Of a DNA stretch of 64,000 nucleotides, positions 1-13,506 are shown piece after piece. The stretch is from contig NZ_BLPF01000005.1 of the NCBI RefSeq assembly GCF_011764425.1, positions 186,001 to 250,000 on the forward strand. The letters are read 5' to 3'. Under the pieces are notes generated by a model, which was given only the letters and a program-made list of their open reading frames with translations, did not search any database and had not been told where the DNA came from. A program made the translations under genes and the position numbers. Each line of letters opens with the position of its first letter. The stretch's first letter is position 1. This stretch comes from Phytohabitans houttuyneae (GTDB lineage: Bacteria > Actinomycetota > Actinomycetes > Mycobacteriales > Micromonosporaceae).

Positions 1-2
1 CC

Positions 3-4706
<4,704 letters not shown>

Positions 4707-4715
4707 CGGTGGCCT

Positions 4716-6155
4716 TTACGGGAGGCGGGGACCCGCCTCCCGTTGGGCGGCGAGCCAGGCTTCCACCTCGTCGGAGCGGCGCGGGAGTCCCGTGGAGAGG
4801 ATGACCGCGCCCTCCGCGGTGACCAGCACGTCGTCCTCGATGCGGACGCCGATGCCGCGCAGCTCGGCCGGTACCAGGTCGTCTTCGGGCTGGAAGTAGA
4901 GGCCGGGCTCGACGGTCAGCACGTAGCCCTCGTCGAGCTCGCCCTCCCGGTACTTCTCCTTGCGGGCCTTCGCGCAGTCGTGCACGTCGGTGCCGAGCAT
5001 GTGCCCGAAGCCGTGCAGCGACCAGCGGCGGTACAGCGTCGAGTCGGACTCCATCGCCTCGTCGACGCTCACCGGCAGCACGCCCAGCGCGTGCAGGCCC
5101 TCGGCGAGCACGCGCATGCAGGCCTGGTGCACGTCCTTGAAGCCGACGCCCGGCTTGATCGAGTCGATGCCGGCCTGCTGCGACGCGTACACGATGTCGT
5201 AGACCTGCCGCTGCAGCGGCGTGAACGTGCCGTTGACCGGGACGGTGCGGGTGACGTCCGCCGTGTACAGATGTGGCCCCTCCACGCCCATGTCCATGAG
5301 CAGCAGCTCGCCCGGGACCGTGGTGCCGTGGTTGCGGATCCAGTGCAGGATCGTGCCGTGGGCGCCGGCGCCGACGATCGAGCTGTAGCCGACGCCGTTG
5401 CCGTCGTGGCGGGCGCGCAGGTTGAAGACGCCCTCGATGAGGCGCTCGGAGACGCCGCGGTCGGCCGGGAGGATCCGGGCGACGTCTTCGAAGCCGCGCA
5501 CCGTCGCCTCGATCGCGCCGCGCAGCTGGGCGATCTCCCACTCGTCCTTGACGAGCTTGAGCTCGGCGATCACGCGGGCCAGCTCGGCGTCGCGGGCGCC
5601 GGCCTCCTCGGTGTCGTACGGCTGGACGGCCGCGTCCACCAGCTGGTCGAAGCCGCGCAGCACGCGGGTGCGCCCGGGCGCCAGGCCGGCGAGGGCGGGG
5701 GAGAGGTCGGACAGCGCGGCGGTCTGTATGCCCAGCTCGGTGGCCTTCTCGCCGAGCGTCTGGCGGCGCCCGAGCCACAGCTCGCCCTCGCGGCTGCGGA
5801 AGAACTCGTCGCTGTCGCGGGGCGAGCGGGTGCGGGTGTACAGGACCGCCTCGCCGCCCGGGTGCAGCACCAGCACGCTGCCGTAGTCGTAGTCGCCGGT
5901 GAGCCACGCGAAGTCGCTGCCCGGCCGGAACGTGTAGTTGGTGTCGTTCGCCCGCACCCGCTCGTGGCCGGTGGGCACGACGAGGGTCTCGCCGGGGAAG
6001 GCCGCGGAGAGGGCGGCACGGCGGCGAGCGTGGTGGCCCGCGTGTGGCCGCTCGGGCAGCGGCACGGCGTCGTCGCGCCAGCCGGTGCGCATGAACTCCA
6101 GGAGCTTCTCCGGGTACTCGGGGTCGTGCGACTCGGTCCGCGGTTTCTCGTTCAT
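4716..6155 (-). CDS. pepP: Xaa-Pro aminopeptidase, M24B family
   Basis: This 479-residue cytosolic metallopeptidase removes N-terminal residues that precede proline. The N-terminal third is the aminopeptidase-P creatinase-like domain. The C-terminal pita-bread domain carries the metal ligands in order: the Asp of LLMDMG, the Asp of TADVTRT, the His of GFGHMLGTDVHD, the Glu of TVEPGLYF and the Glu of GVRIEDD. The length is normal for bacterial PepP. The ATG start lies 64 bases from the divergent asparagine synthetase start, so both promoters must sit in that gap. The stop codon lies within the hairpin shared with the pullulanase gene. Confidence 0.93.
   Translation of the reverse strand: MNEKPRTESHDPEYPEKLLEFMRTGWRDDAVPLPERPHAGHHARRRAALSAAFPGETLVVPTGHERVRANDTNYTFRPGSDFAWLTGDYDYGSVLVLHPGGEAVLYTRTRSPRDSDEFFRSREGELWLGRRQTLGEKATELGIQTAALSDLSPALAGLAPGRTRVLRGFDQLVDAAVQPYDTEEAGARDAELARVIAELKLVKDEWEIAQLRGAIEATVRGFEDVARILPADRGVSERLIEGVFNLRARHDGNGVGYSSIVGAGAHGTILHWIRNHGTTVPGELLLMDMGVEGPHLYTADVTRTVPVNGTFTPLQRQVYDIVYASQQAGIDSIKPGVGFKDVHQACMRVLAEGLHALGVLPVSVDEAMESDSTLYRRWSLHGFGHMLGTDVHDCAKARKEKYREGELDEGYVLTVEPGLYFQPEDDLVPAELRGIGVRIEDDVLVTAEGAVILSTGLPRRSDEVEAWLAAQREAGPRLP
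4718..4743. terminator. Hairpin between convergent genes
   Basis: A perfect inverted repeat has 12-base arms (4718-4729 and 4732-4743) and a 2-base centre. It starts 11 bases after the pullulanase stop and covers the last codons of the convergent peptidase gene. No clear T-run follows on either strand, which is usual for high-GC actinobacterial terminators. Function as a bidirectional terminator is inferred. Confidence 0.6.
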
Positions 6156-6219
6156 TTCTGACTCTCCCGTAATCCCGGATTCCCAGCGTCAGACGTTACC
6201 CCCTGTCAGAATGGCGCAT

Positions 6220-8160
6220 ATGTGCGGAATTCTGGCTTTCTTCTCCACTCGGGGCGATGCGGGCGCTCACCGGGACGCGATAGCGGGCGCGCTGGAGTGC
6301 CTGCACCACCGGGGGCCGGACGAGACCGGCGTCGACGTCGTCGACGGCGACGCGGTCTTCGCGCACAAGCGACTGTCGATCATCGACGTGGAGTCGAGCC
6401 ACGAGCCGCTGTCGTACGCCGACGGCCGCTACCTGCTCACCTTCAACGGGGAGATCTACAACTACCTGGAGCTGCGCGAGGAGCTGGCCCGCGACCACGG
6501 CGCCGTCTTCGCCACCCAGGGTGACGCCGAGGCGGTGGTGGCCGGCTACCACCACTGGGGTGAGCAGGTGCTGACCCGGCTGCGCGGCATGTTCGCGTTC
6601 GTGATCTGGGACCGCCAGGAGCGGCGCGCGTTCGGCGCCCGCGACTACTTCGGCATCAAGCCGATGTACTACATGTCCGGCCCGGACGGCCTGTACCTCG
6701 CCTCGGAGAAGAAGGCGCTGCTGCAGCTGGCCGGCCAGCCGCCGGTCGACCAGGCCAGCCTCTCCCACTACCTGACCCTGCAGTACGTGCCCGAGCCCGG
6801 CACCCTGCACGAGGGGATCAGCCGCATCGGCTCCGGCGAGCTGCTGCGCTACACCCCGTCGGGCGGCGTCGAGGTGGAGCGGTGGTTCCGGCCGGTGTTC
6901 AAGCCGGCGCCGGTCGACGACGAGCGCAAGCTGTTCGACCGCATCCGCGAGACGCTGCGCGACAGCGTGCGCGTGCACATGCGGGCCGACGTGCCGGTCG
7001 GCGCGTTCCTGTCCAGCGGCATCGACTCGACCGCGATCGTCGCGCTGGCCCGCGAGTTCAACCCGAACATCCTGACCTTCACGGTCGGCTTCGACGTGGA
7101 GGGGTACTCCGAGATCGGGGTGGCCCAGGACTCGGCCCGCCACCTCGGCGTCACCACGATCCCGACGGTGATCGGCCCGCAGGACATGATGGACGCGCTG
7201 CCGAAGATCGTCTGGCACCTCGACGACCCGGTCGCCGACCCGTCGCTCGTGCCGCTCTACTTCGTCGCCAAGAAGGCCGCCGAGCACGTCACCGTGGTGC
7301 TGTCCGGCGAGGGCTCGGACGAGTTCTTCGGCGGGTACACGATCTACCGCGAGCCGCTCTCGCTCAACGCGCTCCAGCGGCTGCCCGACCCGATGCAGCG
7401 CGGGCTGCGCGCGGTCTCCCGGGTGATCCCGCAGGGGGTCAAGGGCAAGAGCTTCCTGGAACGGGGTACCACGCGGATCGAGGACCGGTACTACGGCAAC
7501 GCCCGCATGTTCGCCGAGTCCGAGAAGCGCGAGCTGCTGCGCCGCAACGACGGCTCCGTGCGGTACACCGACGTCACCGCACCGATCTACGCCGAGTGCA
7601 CGGACCTCGACGACGTGACCAAGATGCAGTACGTCGACCTGCACACCTGGCTGCGCGGCGACATCCTGGTCAAGGCCGACCGGATCTCCATGGCGCACTC
7701 GCTGGAGGTGCGCGTGCCGTTCCTGGACAAGGAGGTCTTCGAGGTCGCCTCCACGCTGCCGGTCGAGCTGAAGCTGCCGCCGCGCTCCACCGCGACCAAG
7801 TACGCGCTGCGCCGCGCGCTCGACGGCGTGGTGCCGCCGCCGATCGTCAACCGGCGCAAGCTTGGCTTCCCCACGCCGACCCGGGTGTGGCTGCGCGGCG
7901 AGATGTACGAGTGGGCCCGGCACGTGCTGGCCACCTCCGGCGCCGGTGACCTGCTGGATCTCGCGTACGCGCAGAACCTGCTGGAAGAGCACCGCCGCGG
8001 CGAGGCCGACCACTCCCGCAAGGTGTGGACGGTGCTGGTGTTCTGCGTCTGGTACGGCGTCTTCGTCGACCACACGATCGACCCGGGCATCGAGCGCAAC
8101 CCGTCCGCCCTGCTCACGAAGCCGGCACTCGCCTCGCCGGTCCAGCCGGCGGGTTGGTGA
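6220..8160 (+). CDS. asnB: Asparagine synthase (glutamine-hydrolysing)
   Basis: It makes asparagine from aspartate, ATP and glutamine in the cytosol. The open frame extends far upstream, but the class II glutamine amidotransferase needs Cys as its first mature residue, so the ATG at 6220 (M-C-G-I-L) is chosen over the ATG at 6211 and over longer starts. The product is 646 residues. The N-terminal glutaminase domain has LHHRGPDETG and FNGEIYNY. The synthetase domain has the PP-loop SSGIDS (about 265-270) and SGEGSDEFFGGY. It could act in primary metabolism or in amide formation on cell-surface or secondary products; family membership is clear, the exact acceptor less so. Confidence 0.9.
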   Translation: MCGILAFFSTRGDAGAHRDAIAGALECLHHRGPDETGVDVVDGDAVFAHKRLSIIDVESSHEPLSYADGRYLLTFNGEIYNYLELREELARDHGAVFATQGDAEAVVAGYHHWGEQVLTRLRGMFAFVIWDRQERRAFGARDYFGIKPMYYMSGPDGLYLASEKKALLQLAGQPPVDQASLSHYLTLQYVPEPGTLHEGISRIGSGELLRYTPSGGVEVERWFRPVFKPAPVDDERKLFDRIRETLRDSVRVHMRADVPVGAFLSSGIDSTAIVALAREFNPNILTFTVGFDVEGYSEIGVAQDSARHLGVTTIPTVIGPQDMMDALPKIVWHLDDPVADPSLVPLYFVAKKAAEHVTVVLSGEGSDEFFGGYTIYREPLSLNALQRLPDPMQRGLRAVSRVIPQGVKGKSFLERGTTRIEDRYYGNARMFAESEKRELLRRNDGSVRYTDVTAPIYAECTDLDDVTKMQYVDLHTWLRGDILVKADRISMAHSLEVRVPFLDKEVFEVASTLPVELKLPPRSTATKYALRRALDGVVPPPIVNRRKLGFPTPTRVWLRGEMYEWARHVLATSGAGDLLDLAYAQNLLEEHRRGEADHSRKVWTVLVFCVWYGVFVDHTIDPGIERNPSALLTKPALASPVQPAGW

Positions 8161-8449
8161 CCCGAACCGAGCAGGCCACGAGCAGGCTCGTCGGATGCCT
8201 CAAGCCGGGTGCGCCGCTTTCGTGGAAGGCTCCATCGGGTACCAGGTGGGTGCGTATCGTTTTCCCGCGGTTCCGGTTACCATCGACGACGTCGGCAATT
8301 GCTTGACAGACCTGACTCACGACCTGCAGCAGCTGCATCGTGTCCACACCGCACAACCCCTGCGTGAGGGCTACGAAGGCACCATGATCCTTGCTGTGGG
8401 CCGCGCCGGGAATACATAGTGACGCCTCGCCGGACGGTGGTCTCGACAG
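8161..8449. other. Intergenic region upstream of the SCO2524-like gene
   Basis: The 289 bases between asnB and the next gene hold no convincing ORF, tRNA or strong hairpin. The right end carries a possible promoter (listed separately). The composition is slightly less GC-rich than the flanking genes, which suits a regulatory region. Confidence 0.5.
8391..8418 (+). promoter_or_regulatory. Candidate sigma-70-type promoter for the SCO2524-SCO2522 operon
   Basis: TTGCTG at 8391-8396 and TACATA at 8413-8418 are separated by 16 bases and lie about 32 bases before the first ATG of the operon. Both hexamers resemble actinobacterial housekeeping promoter elements. This is motif matching by eye only. 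Confidence 0.3.
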
Positions 8450-10303
8450 ATGAGGATGCAGCCTCGCCAGCAGCTTCTTGAAGTGTGGCGGGCGACCGCC
8501 CGGTCATCCTTACAGGACGCCAAGTGGGTGTGGGGCGGCCGCGACCGGGCCAATTCGATCAGCGACGCCGAGCAGCTGCTCTGCCTGATGACACCGGCCA
8601 CCACTGTGGAGTCGTTCGCGCTCGACCAGCCGAATGCGACGGACGAGGACGTCGCCGGCTCGCTGCGCCTGCTGGGTGACCCGGTCGAGGTCCCGCAGCG
8701 ACTGGTCCGGATCCTGACGGAGTACATGGAGCGGTACACCGACGCCGAAGGCACGCCGATCTTCGCCGGTGACAGCTACTTCCGCAGCTCCGACCCGGAA
8801 AGGGAGCCGACCGACGCGCAGATCGCGCTCGACGTGGTCGACTCCTTCGCCATGTCCGTGACGCTGACGCTGGCCACGGTCGGTTTCCTGCAGGTCTTCC
8901 GGGCGGAGCTGCGCCGGGAGGACATCCTCGCCGAGGTCGACCGGCTCGCGGCCCTCGCCAGCACACGCCTCACCGCCGCGATGGTCGGCCTGCTGCGCAG
9001 CTTCACGGTCTCGGTGTTCGACGCCGACTCCCGCCCCGGCCGGGCGCTGGTGCGCACGGCAAACCAGAGCGGCCAGCCGTCGCGGCAGGTCGTCGACAGC
9101 CTCAGGCGGGCCCTGCGCCAGGTCAGCGCGACCCTCCGAGAGGTCACGATCGGTTCCGGTGCCGAGCAGGTGCTCGACCTCGACAACCCCAACCGCCTCT
9201 TCGAGTGCGGCTGGTCCTGGGGCACGGTCAAGGACGCGCCGGAGATCGTGCTGGAAGACAAGCGGATCGACATCGGCCGGCAGCGCGAAGGTGTCGCCGA
9301 GGCCGCGCCGTACCTGTACTTCACGGTGGTGGCGCTCGACGGTATCGCCGCGCTCTTCTCCGCGCGCACCCGAATCCTCGGCCTGCTCAACGAGGAGCAG
9401 CAGCGGCTCGCGCGTGCGTTGCAGCTGCGGTGGGACATCACCCAGCAGTACTGGTCGACGATCGCCTCGTTCGACCCGGTGCGGTGGCCGCTGGAGGACA
9501 TCCCGTGGCGCACCACCGACGAGACGGAAAACGACTACTACAGCCTCATGGTGAGCGCGGTGACCGTGCAGGAGCTGGAGAGCCGGCGCGGGTCCGATGT
9601 GGACCTCGCCCGGGTCGGCCGGGTCCTGGAGGAGCTGGGCAACCGAGGTCGGGTCACCCGCCGTCCGCTCGCGCAGGACGGCTCGCTCACGCTGCACTCG
9701 CCCGGGTTCACGTTCGAGCTGGTGGGCAGCGAGGAGCGGGGCGGGCCGAGACTGACCTGGCAGGCGTCCGACTTCTCGCCGCTGCTGCTCAAGCGCACAC
9801 TCCAGGTCGCCGGTGTGGTCCGCGACCCGGACCTGCGCGGGCGCCTGCTGGCCCAGTCCGACCTGGTGTGGGACCACCTGGTCAAGCGCCGGCTCACCGA
9901 CGGCAACGGGCGCGACCTGTGGGACCAGCCGGCCGCCGCGTTCGACCAGATCACCACCGTTGACGACGCCCCTTCGTGGTACTACACCGAGCGTGTCGTC
10001 GAGTGCCTGGTCGCGGCGGCAAACCTCGTCGGCCGTTCGCCGCTGCGCAGCAGCCAGCTCACCGAGCTGGCGGGCGACCTGCTCAACGAGGCCGACCACC
10101 TCTTCGACCGCGAGCTGATGGGCGGTGGCGGCGACGCCGGCCCCGCGCTGCGGCATGCCCTGCAAAACGCGCGGGCCAGCCTGCGCCGCGCCCGCCAGCT
10201 GCTCAGCGACCGCCCCGGCACGGCGTACGTGCTGGCCAGCGACGTGCTGCGCGAGCTGGACCGGCTCGCGGCGGCCCGGCAAAACGTGTTCGAGGCGGAC
10301 TGA
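8450..10303 (+). CDS. SCO2524-family protein of unknown function
   Basis: A 617-residue protein with no signal peptide or clear membrane segment, mostly predicted helical and rich in Arg, Leu and acidic residues. I recognise the opening (MQPRQQLLEVWRATARSS) and its context as the actinobacterial family named after Streptomyces coelicolor SCO2524; no biochemical role is known to me. ATGs at 8450 and 8456 are both possible, and the second has a GATGAGG upstream. The stop is followed directly by the GTG of the variant P-loop gene, so the two are probably translationally coupled. As the first gene of a tight three-gene operon it is likely to act in a complex with the ParA-like protein. Family assignment is from memory and should be checked by HMM search. 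Confidence 0.75.
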   Translation: MRMQPRQQLLEVWRATARSSLQDAKWVWGGRDRANSISDAEQLLCLMTPATTVESFALDQPNATDEDVAGSLRLLGDPVEVPQRLVRILTEYMERYTDAEGTPIFAGDSYFRSSDPEREPTDAQIALDVVDSFAMSVTLTLATVGFLQVFRAELRREDILAEVDRLAALASTRLTAAMVGLLRSFTVSVFDADSRPGRALVRTANQSGQPSRQVVDSLRRALRQVSATLREVTIGSGAEQVLDLDNPNRLFECGWSWGTVKDAPEIVLEDKRIDIGRQREGVAEAAPYLYFTVVALDGIAALFSARTRILGLLNEEQQRLARALQLRWDITQQYWSTIASFDPVRWPLEDIPWRTTDETENDYYSLMVSAVTVQELESRRGSDVDLARVGRVLEELGNRGRVTRRPLAQDGSLTLHSPGFTFELVGSEERGGPRLTWQASDFSPLLLKRTLQVAGVVRDPDLRGRLLAQSDLVWDHLVKRRLTDGNGRDLWDQPAAAFDQITTVDDAPSWYYTERVVECLVAAANLVGRSPLRSSQLTELAGDLLNEADHLFDRELMGGGGDAGPALRHALQNARASLRRARQLLSDRPGTAYVLASDVLRELDRLAAARQNVFEAD

Positions 10304-11224
10304 GTGCTCGTTTTCGCGACCTCTGACAAAGGTGGCACCGGACGGTCCGTCACCAGCAGCAACGTGGCGTACCGGCGGTCACTGCAGGGCAGCGACGTCT
10401 GCTACCTCGACTTCGACTTCGGCTCGCCCACGGCCGGCACGATCTTCAACGTCGACAATGCCGCCCGCGGCACCCGCTCGGGCAACGGGCTCCATTCGTA
10501 CCTGCAGGGTCGCGCCTCCGACCCCATCGCGGTGGACATCTGGACCGAGTCCGACCGGCCCAGCCTGCGGCACCGCCCGCCCGGCGCGGGCCGGCTCGTG
10601 CTCTACCCGGGCGACGCGGGTGGCAGCGAGTTCTCGCTGGAGGGCGACGAGGTGCGGCGGTGCATCCGGCTGCTGCGCCGCCTCGACGAGGAGTTCGACC
10701 TCTGCCTCGTCGACCTGAGCGCCGGCCGGTCGTACGCGACGGAGATGGTGCTGGCCGCGACGGCCGTGCCGGAGATGCGCTCGGTGACCGCCCGCTGGCT
10801 TGTCTTCCACCGCTGGACCCGGCAGCACATCATCGCGGCCAACGGCCTTGTCTACGGCCAGCGCGGGATCATCGAGGTCGGCAAGGACCGGGGGCACGAG
10901 GCGGTCGAGCTGGCCGACGCGATCCGCTTCGTGCGCACCGCCGTGGTCGACCCCAACTCCGACGAGCTGGCCGGCCTCCGCTCGTCCCAGATCGCCTGGC
11001 TGCGCGACTGCAACCGCGACCTGCAGGAGCTGGCCAGCCAGCGCAAGGTCGGCCGCACCACGATGCTCGGCGCGATCCCGCTCGACCCGGTCCTGCAGTG
11101 GCGCGAGCAGCTGATCTCCGACAACGACGTGTACGCGCGGCAGATCGCCAACCGCGAGACCGTGGACGCGTTCGAGACGCTCGCCAAGCGGCTGACTGAG
11201 GAAGCCGCGTGGGTGACCCTCTGA
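10304..11224 (+). CDS. SCO2523-family variant P-loop (ParA/MinD-like) protein
   Basis: This 306-residue protein has the fold signature of the ParA/MinD/SIMIBI ATPases. A deviant Walker A occurs at residues 9-15 as KGGTGRS, so the usual GK[ST] lysine is arginine while the signature first lysine is kept. The switch-like segments follow: CYLDFDFGSPTAG (about 31-43) and LCLVDLSAGRSY. It may bind nucleotide without normal hydrolysis, or work as a nucleotide-gated scaffold; this is inference. The GTG start abuts the SCO2524-like stop and the 3' end overlaps the next gene by 16 bases. I recognise it as the family called SCO2523 variant P-loop protein. A plasmid ParA is unlikely because no parB or centromere-like repeat lies nearby. 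Confidence 0.8.
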   Translation: MLVFATSDKGGTGRSVTSSNVAYRRSLQGSDVCYLDFDFGSPTAGTIFNVDNAARGTRSGNGLHSYLQGRASDPIAVDIWTESDRPSLRHRPPGAGRLVLYPGDAGGSEFSLEGDEVRRCIRLLRRLDEEFDLCLVDLSAGRSYATEMVLAATAVPEMRSVTARWLVFHRWTRQHIIAANGLVYGQRGIIEVGKDRGHEAVELADAIRFVRTAVVDPNSDELAGLRSSQIAWLRDCNRDLQELASQRKVGRTTMLGAIPLDPVLQWREQLISDNDVYARQIANRETVDAFETLAKRLTEEAAWVTL

Positions 11225-12177
11225 TCTCCGCCGACGCCATCTTCCGCGAGGCCGCCGCGGAGCGGCGGGTCAAGCGCGTGCCGCTGTCCCACCTGTCGAT
11301 CGAGCTCGGACACCTGTACATGGAGGACTTCGTGCAGGGGCCGGAGCGGCTGCGCGAGCAGTTCCGGCGGGTCGTGCCCTGGGCCGCGGCGGCGCGGCAG
11401 AGCTGCGTCGACCGCCTGCCGGTCAAAAAGGCGCGGATCAGCACCTGCTTCCTGATCGACGACTACTTCACCCGCTTCAAGTCGCCCAGCGAGGTGATCC
11501 CGGTCGTGATAGACGTCGCCCGGGAGTGCGGCCTGGAGATCGACTACCTGGCCCGCGAGTCGGGCTGCGCCAAGGCGGACGGCGTGCCGCTGGCCCGCCT
11601 GGTGGAGGGGCGCATCGTGCCCGACCCGCCGCCGGACACCAACGGCTCCCGCCCGCCGGTGACCGAGTCGGGCTGGCTCTCCAACGGGCAGCGCTCGCCG
11701 GTGAGCGGCTCGCCGGAGGCGATGGGCGCGGTGGTCAAGTGGCGGCCACCGGCGCAAAACGCGGCCAACCGCCACTCGATCTTCGTGGATGTCGAGCTGT
11801 GGGACGAGGGCCGCGGCGGCCGCACCTGGTCGTGCTCCTTCCTCGCCGCGGTGTGGCAGCTGCTGCGGCTCGGCATGCTGCGCAACGAGGGCGAGCCGGT
11901 GGCGGTGCCGCAGCCCTGGAGCGGCGACTACCCGGGCGACTGGGACCAGCTGCCCGCGGTGATCAGGCTCAACCCGTCCGCCACGCCCTTCAACGCGTAC
12001 GAGACGATGTCGGTGCTGCCATCCCGCTTCCTGCCGATCGAGATCGCGGTCCGCACGATCCTCAGCCAGGTCTGGCCCGACCAGGACGTGAGCAGCCAGC
12101 TGCGGGAGCTCGCCGAGCGCGACGGCGTCCGGATGCCGGCCGAGCTTGTCGACCGCCTGACCTACGCGTTCGTCTAG
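11209..12177 (+). CDS. SCO2522-family protein of unknown function
   Basis: A 322-residue protein, third in the operon, starting at a GTG that overlaps the P-loop gene by 16 bases. Its N-terminus contains RVKRVPLSHLSIELGHLYME and the middle is proline-rich (about 140-170). No enzyme motif, signal peptide or membrane span is evident. I recognise it as the family named after SCO2522, which is found beside the SCO2523 and SCO2524 families in actinobacteria. The tight coupling implies a shared complex or pathway with the ParA-like protein. Function is unknown; assignment rests on memory of the family and on gene order. Confidence 0.72.
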   Translation: MGDPLISADAIFREAAAERRVKRVPLSHLSIELGHLYMEDFVQGPERLREQFRRVVPWAAAARQSCVDRLPVKKARISTCFLIDDYFTRFKSPSEVIPVVIDVARECGLEIDYLARESGCAKADGVPLARLVEGRIVPDPPPDTNGSRPPVTESGWLSNGQRSPVSGSPEAMGAVVKWRPPAQNAANRHSIFVDVELWDEGRGGRTWSCSFLAAVWQLLRLGMLRNEGEPVAVPQPWSGDYPGDWDQLPAVIRLNPSATPFNAYETMSVLPSRFLPIEIAVRTILSQVWPDQDVSSQLRELAERDGVRMPAELVDRLTYAFV

Positions 12178-12410
12178 CGGACACGATCCAAGCCCAAACA
12201 GCTGCGGGCTACCGCGACGTCCGCCGTGGTCCGGACCGTTGCTCCCGCGGCCTCACCGTCCGCGAGGGTCGGGCTTGGCCCGCGGACCTTGCAGCGGAGG
12301 CCGGGGAAGTCGGCGAGCGCCAGCTCGCCGCCGGCCGGAGCGGTCCCCGCGGGAGCGTGCGGTCCGCAGCTGACGCGGACCGGGGCACAGCTGTGCTGGA
12401 TCCGCACGGG
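12178..12410. other. Short gene-free stretch between convergent genes
   Basis: These 233 bases separate the SCO2522-like and SCO2521-like stops. A 77-codon frame on the minus strand has no family look and is rejected. No strong terminator hairpin was found here. Confidence 0.4.
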
Positions 12411-13339
12411 TCAGGACTGGCCGCTGCCGGCCTGCGACTGGCCCAGCATGGCCATCGTGCCGGCGGCGATCTGGTCGCGGATCCGGTTGACCGAGGCCAT
12501 CCACTGCCGGGTCATGCCGGGCCGGCGCTCGAGCGCGTCCCAGACGGAGCGGTCGATCCGGGCGGCCGGCATCCAGAGGTGCAGCAGGTGGTCGATGGCC
12601 GGGCCGAAGCGGCGGACCACGAGCGCGCGCGGCACGGCCCCGATGTCGCTGGCCTCGATCAGCGACTGGAGGGAGGTTAGCAGCCAGTCGTGCAGCGCGA
12701 TGTCGGCGCAGATCTCGGCGATGGCGGCCGGCGGGCGGTCGTCGAGGGACAGGCGCAGGGTGCGCAGGCCGCGCTCCTCGATCGTGAACTGGACCCGGCC
12801 GGGCTGGTCGCCGGCCAGCGCGACCCACCGCAGCTTCGTGCGCGCGGTGCGCAGGGGCGTCTTCTGGTCAAGCTCGGGCGAGGCCTGCACCTGGTGCATG
12901 ATCTCGGCGCAGATGGCGCCCAGGTCGAGGATGCCCGGCGGGCTCGCCTCGGCCAGGAAGCTGAGGGCGAGGTCCTGCCGGTCGACCTTGCCGAGCGTCT
13001 CGATCATGCCGGCCCGCGCCAGGTAGTGCGGCCAGGAGAGGCGGCGGTCGACGTCGCTGCTCCGCACCTGCGCGTAGGCCAGGCCCTGCAGCACGTGGCC
13101 GCCGGTGATCGCGGCCTGGTTGACCACCGTGCCGATCGCGCGGTGCCGCGCGCCCGAGGCACCGGCCAGGCGGCAGTCGACGCCGCGCAGCTGCTCGGGG
13201 AGACCGCGTACGGCAGGGGGCGCTCCGAGCGGCGCACCCGCTCGCCGTCGACAAGGCTCAGGACGCGGGCGGCGCGGTCCGACGAGACCGAAGTGGAGTT
13301 TCGGAGAAATCCAGTGTGGACCTCGCCCAGTATCAGCAT
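12411..13339 (-). CDS. SCO2521-family protein, frameshifted
   Basis: The gene starts at an ATG with GGAGG five bases upstream. The first 47 codons (MLILGEVHTGFLRNSTSV and on) are in one frame. The rest (EQLRGVDCRLAGASGAR onward) is in another, with the switch at the four-base run 13197-13200. Adding one C in the coding strand restores a 309-residue protein reading through SPEQLRGVDC. I recognise the restored protein as the SCO2521 family, the fourth member of the SCO2521-2524 set. Here it converges on the other three rather than being co-transcribed. The role is unknown and no catalytic motif is evident. The break looks like a homopolymer undercall, because both halves keep good coding quality. 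Confidence 0.7.
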
Positions 13340-13453
13340 CGTGCCTCCGCCGTCCGTTGGACGGGTTAACCGTACTGGACGTCCCGGCTCTGCTCGGGGT
13401 AGCCGTCGCCAGCTGCCACAGCCCTTCGAACCGCGCCGTACGGGCCACACGAA

Positions 13454-13489
13454 CCGGGCCCGGTGCCGAAAGGTCGGCACCGGGCCCGG
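13454..13489 (-). terminator. Strong stem-loop downstream of the LPMO gene
   Basis: A perfect 16-bp GC-rich stem (13454-13469 with 13474-13489) has a 4-base loop and begins 17 bases after the LPMO stop. It lies between the LPMO gene and the same-strand SCO2521-like start, so it should stop read-through from the former. Confidence 0.8.
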
Positions 13490-13506
13490 CGGTGGTAGCT
13501 ACCGCG

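Noticed and set aside
12174-12407. 77-codon minus-strand ORF between convergent genes
   Set aside because: No ribosome-binding site, no family pattern, composition typical of non-coding high-GC DNA.
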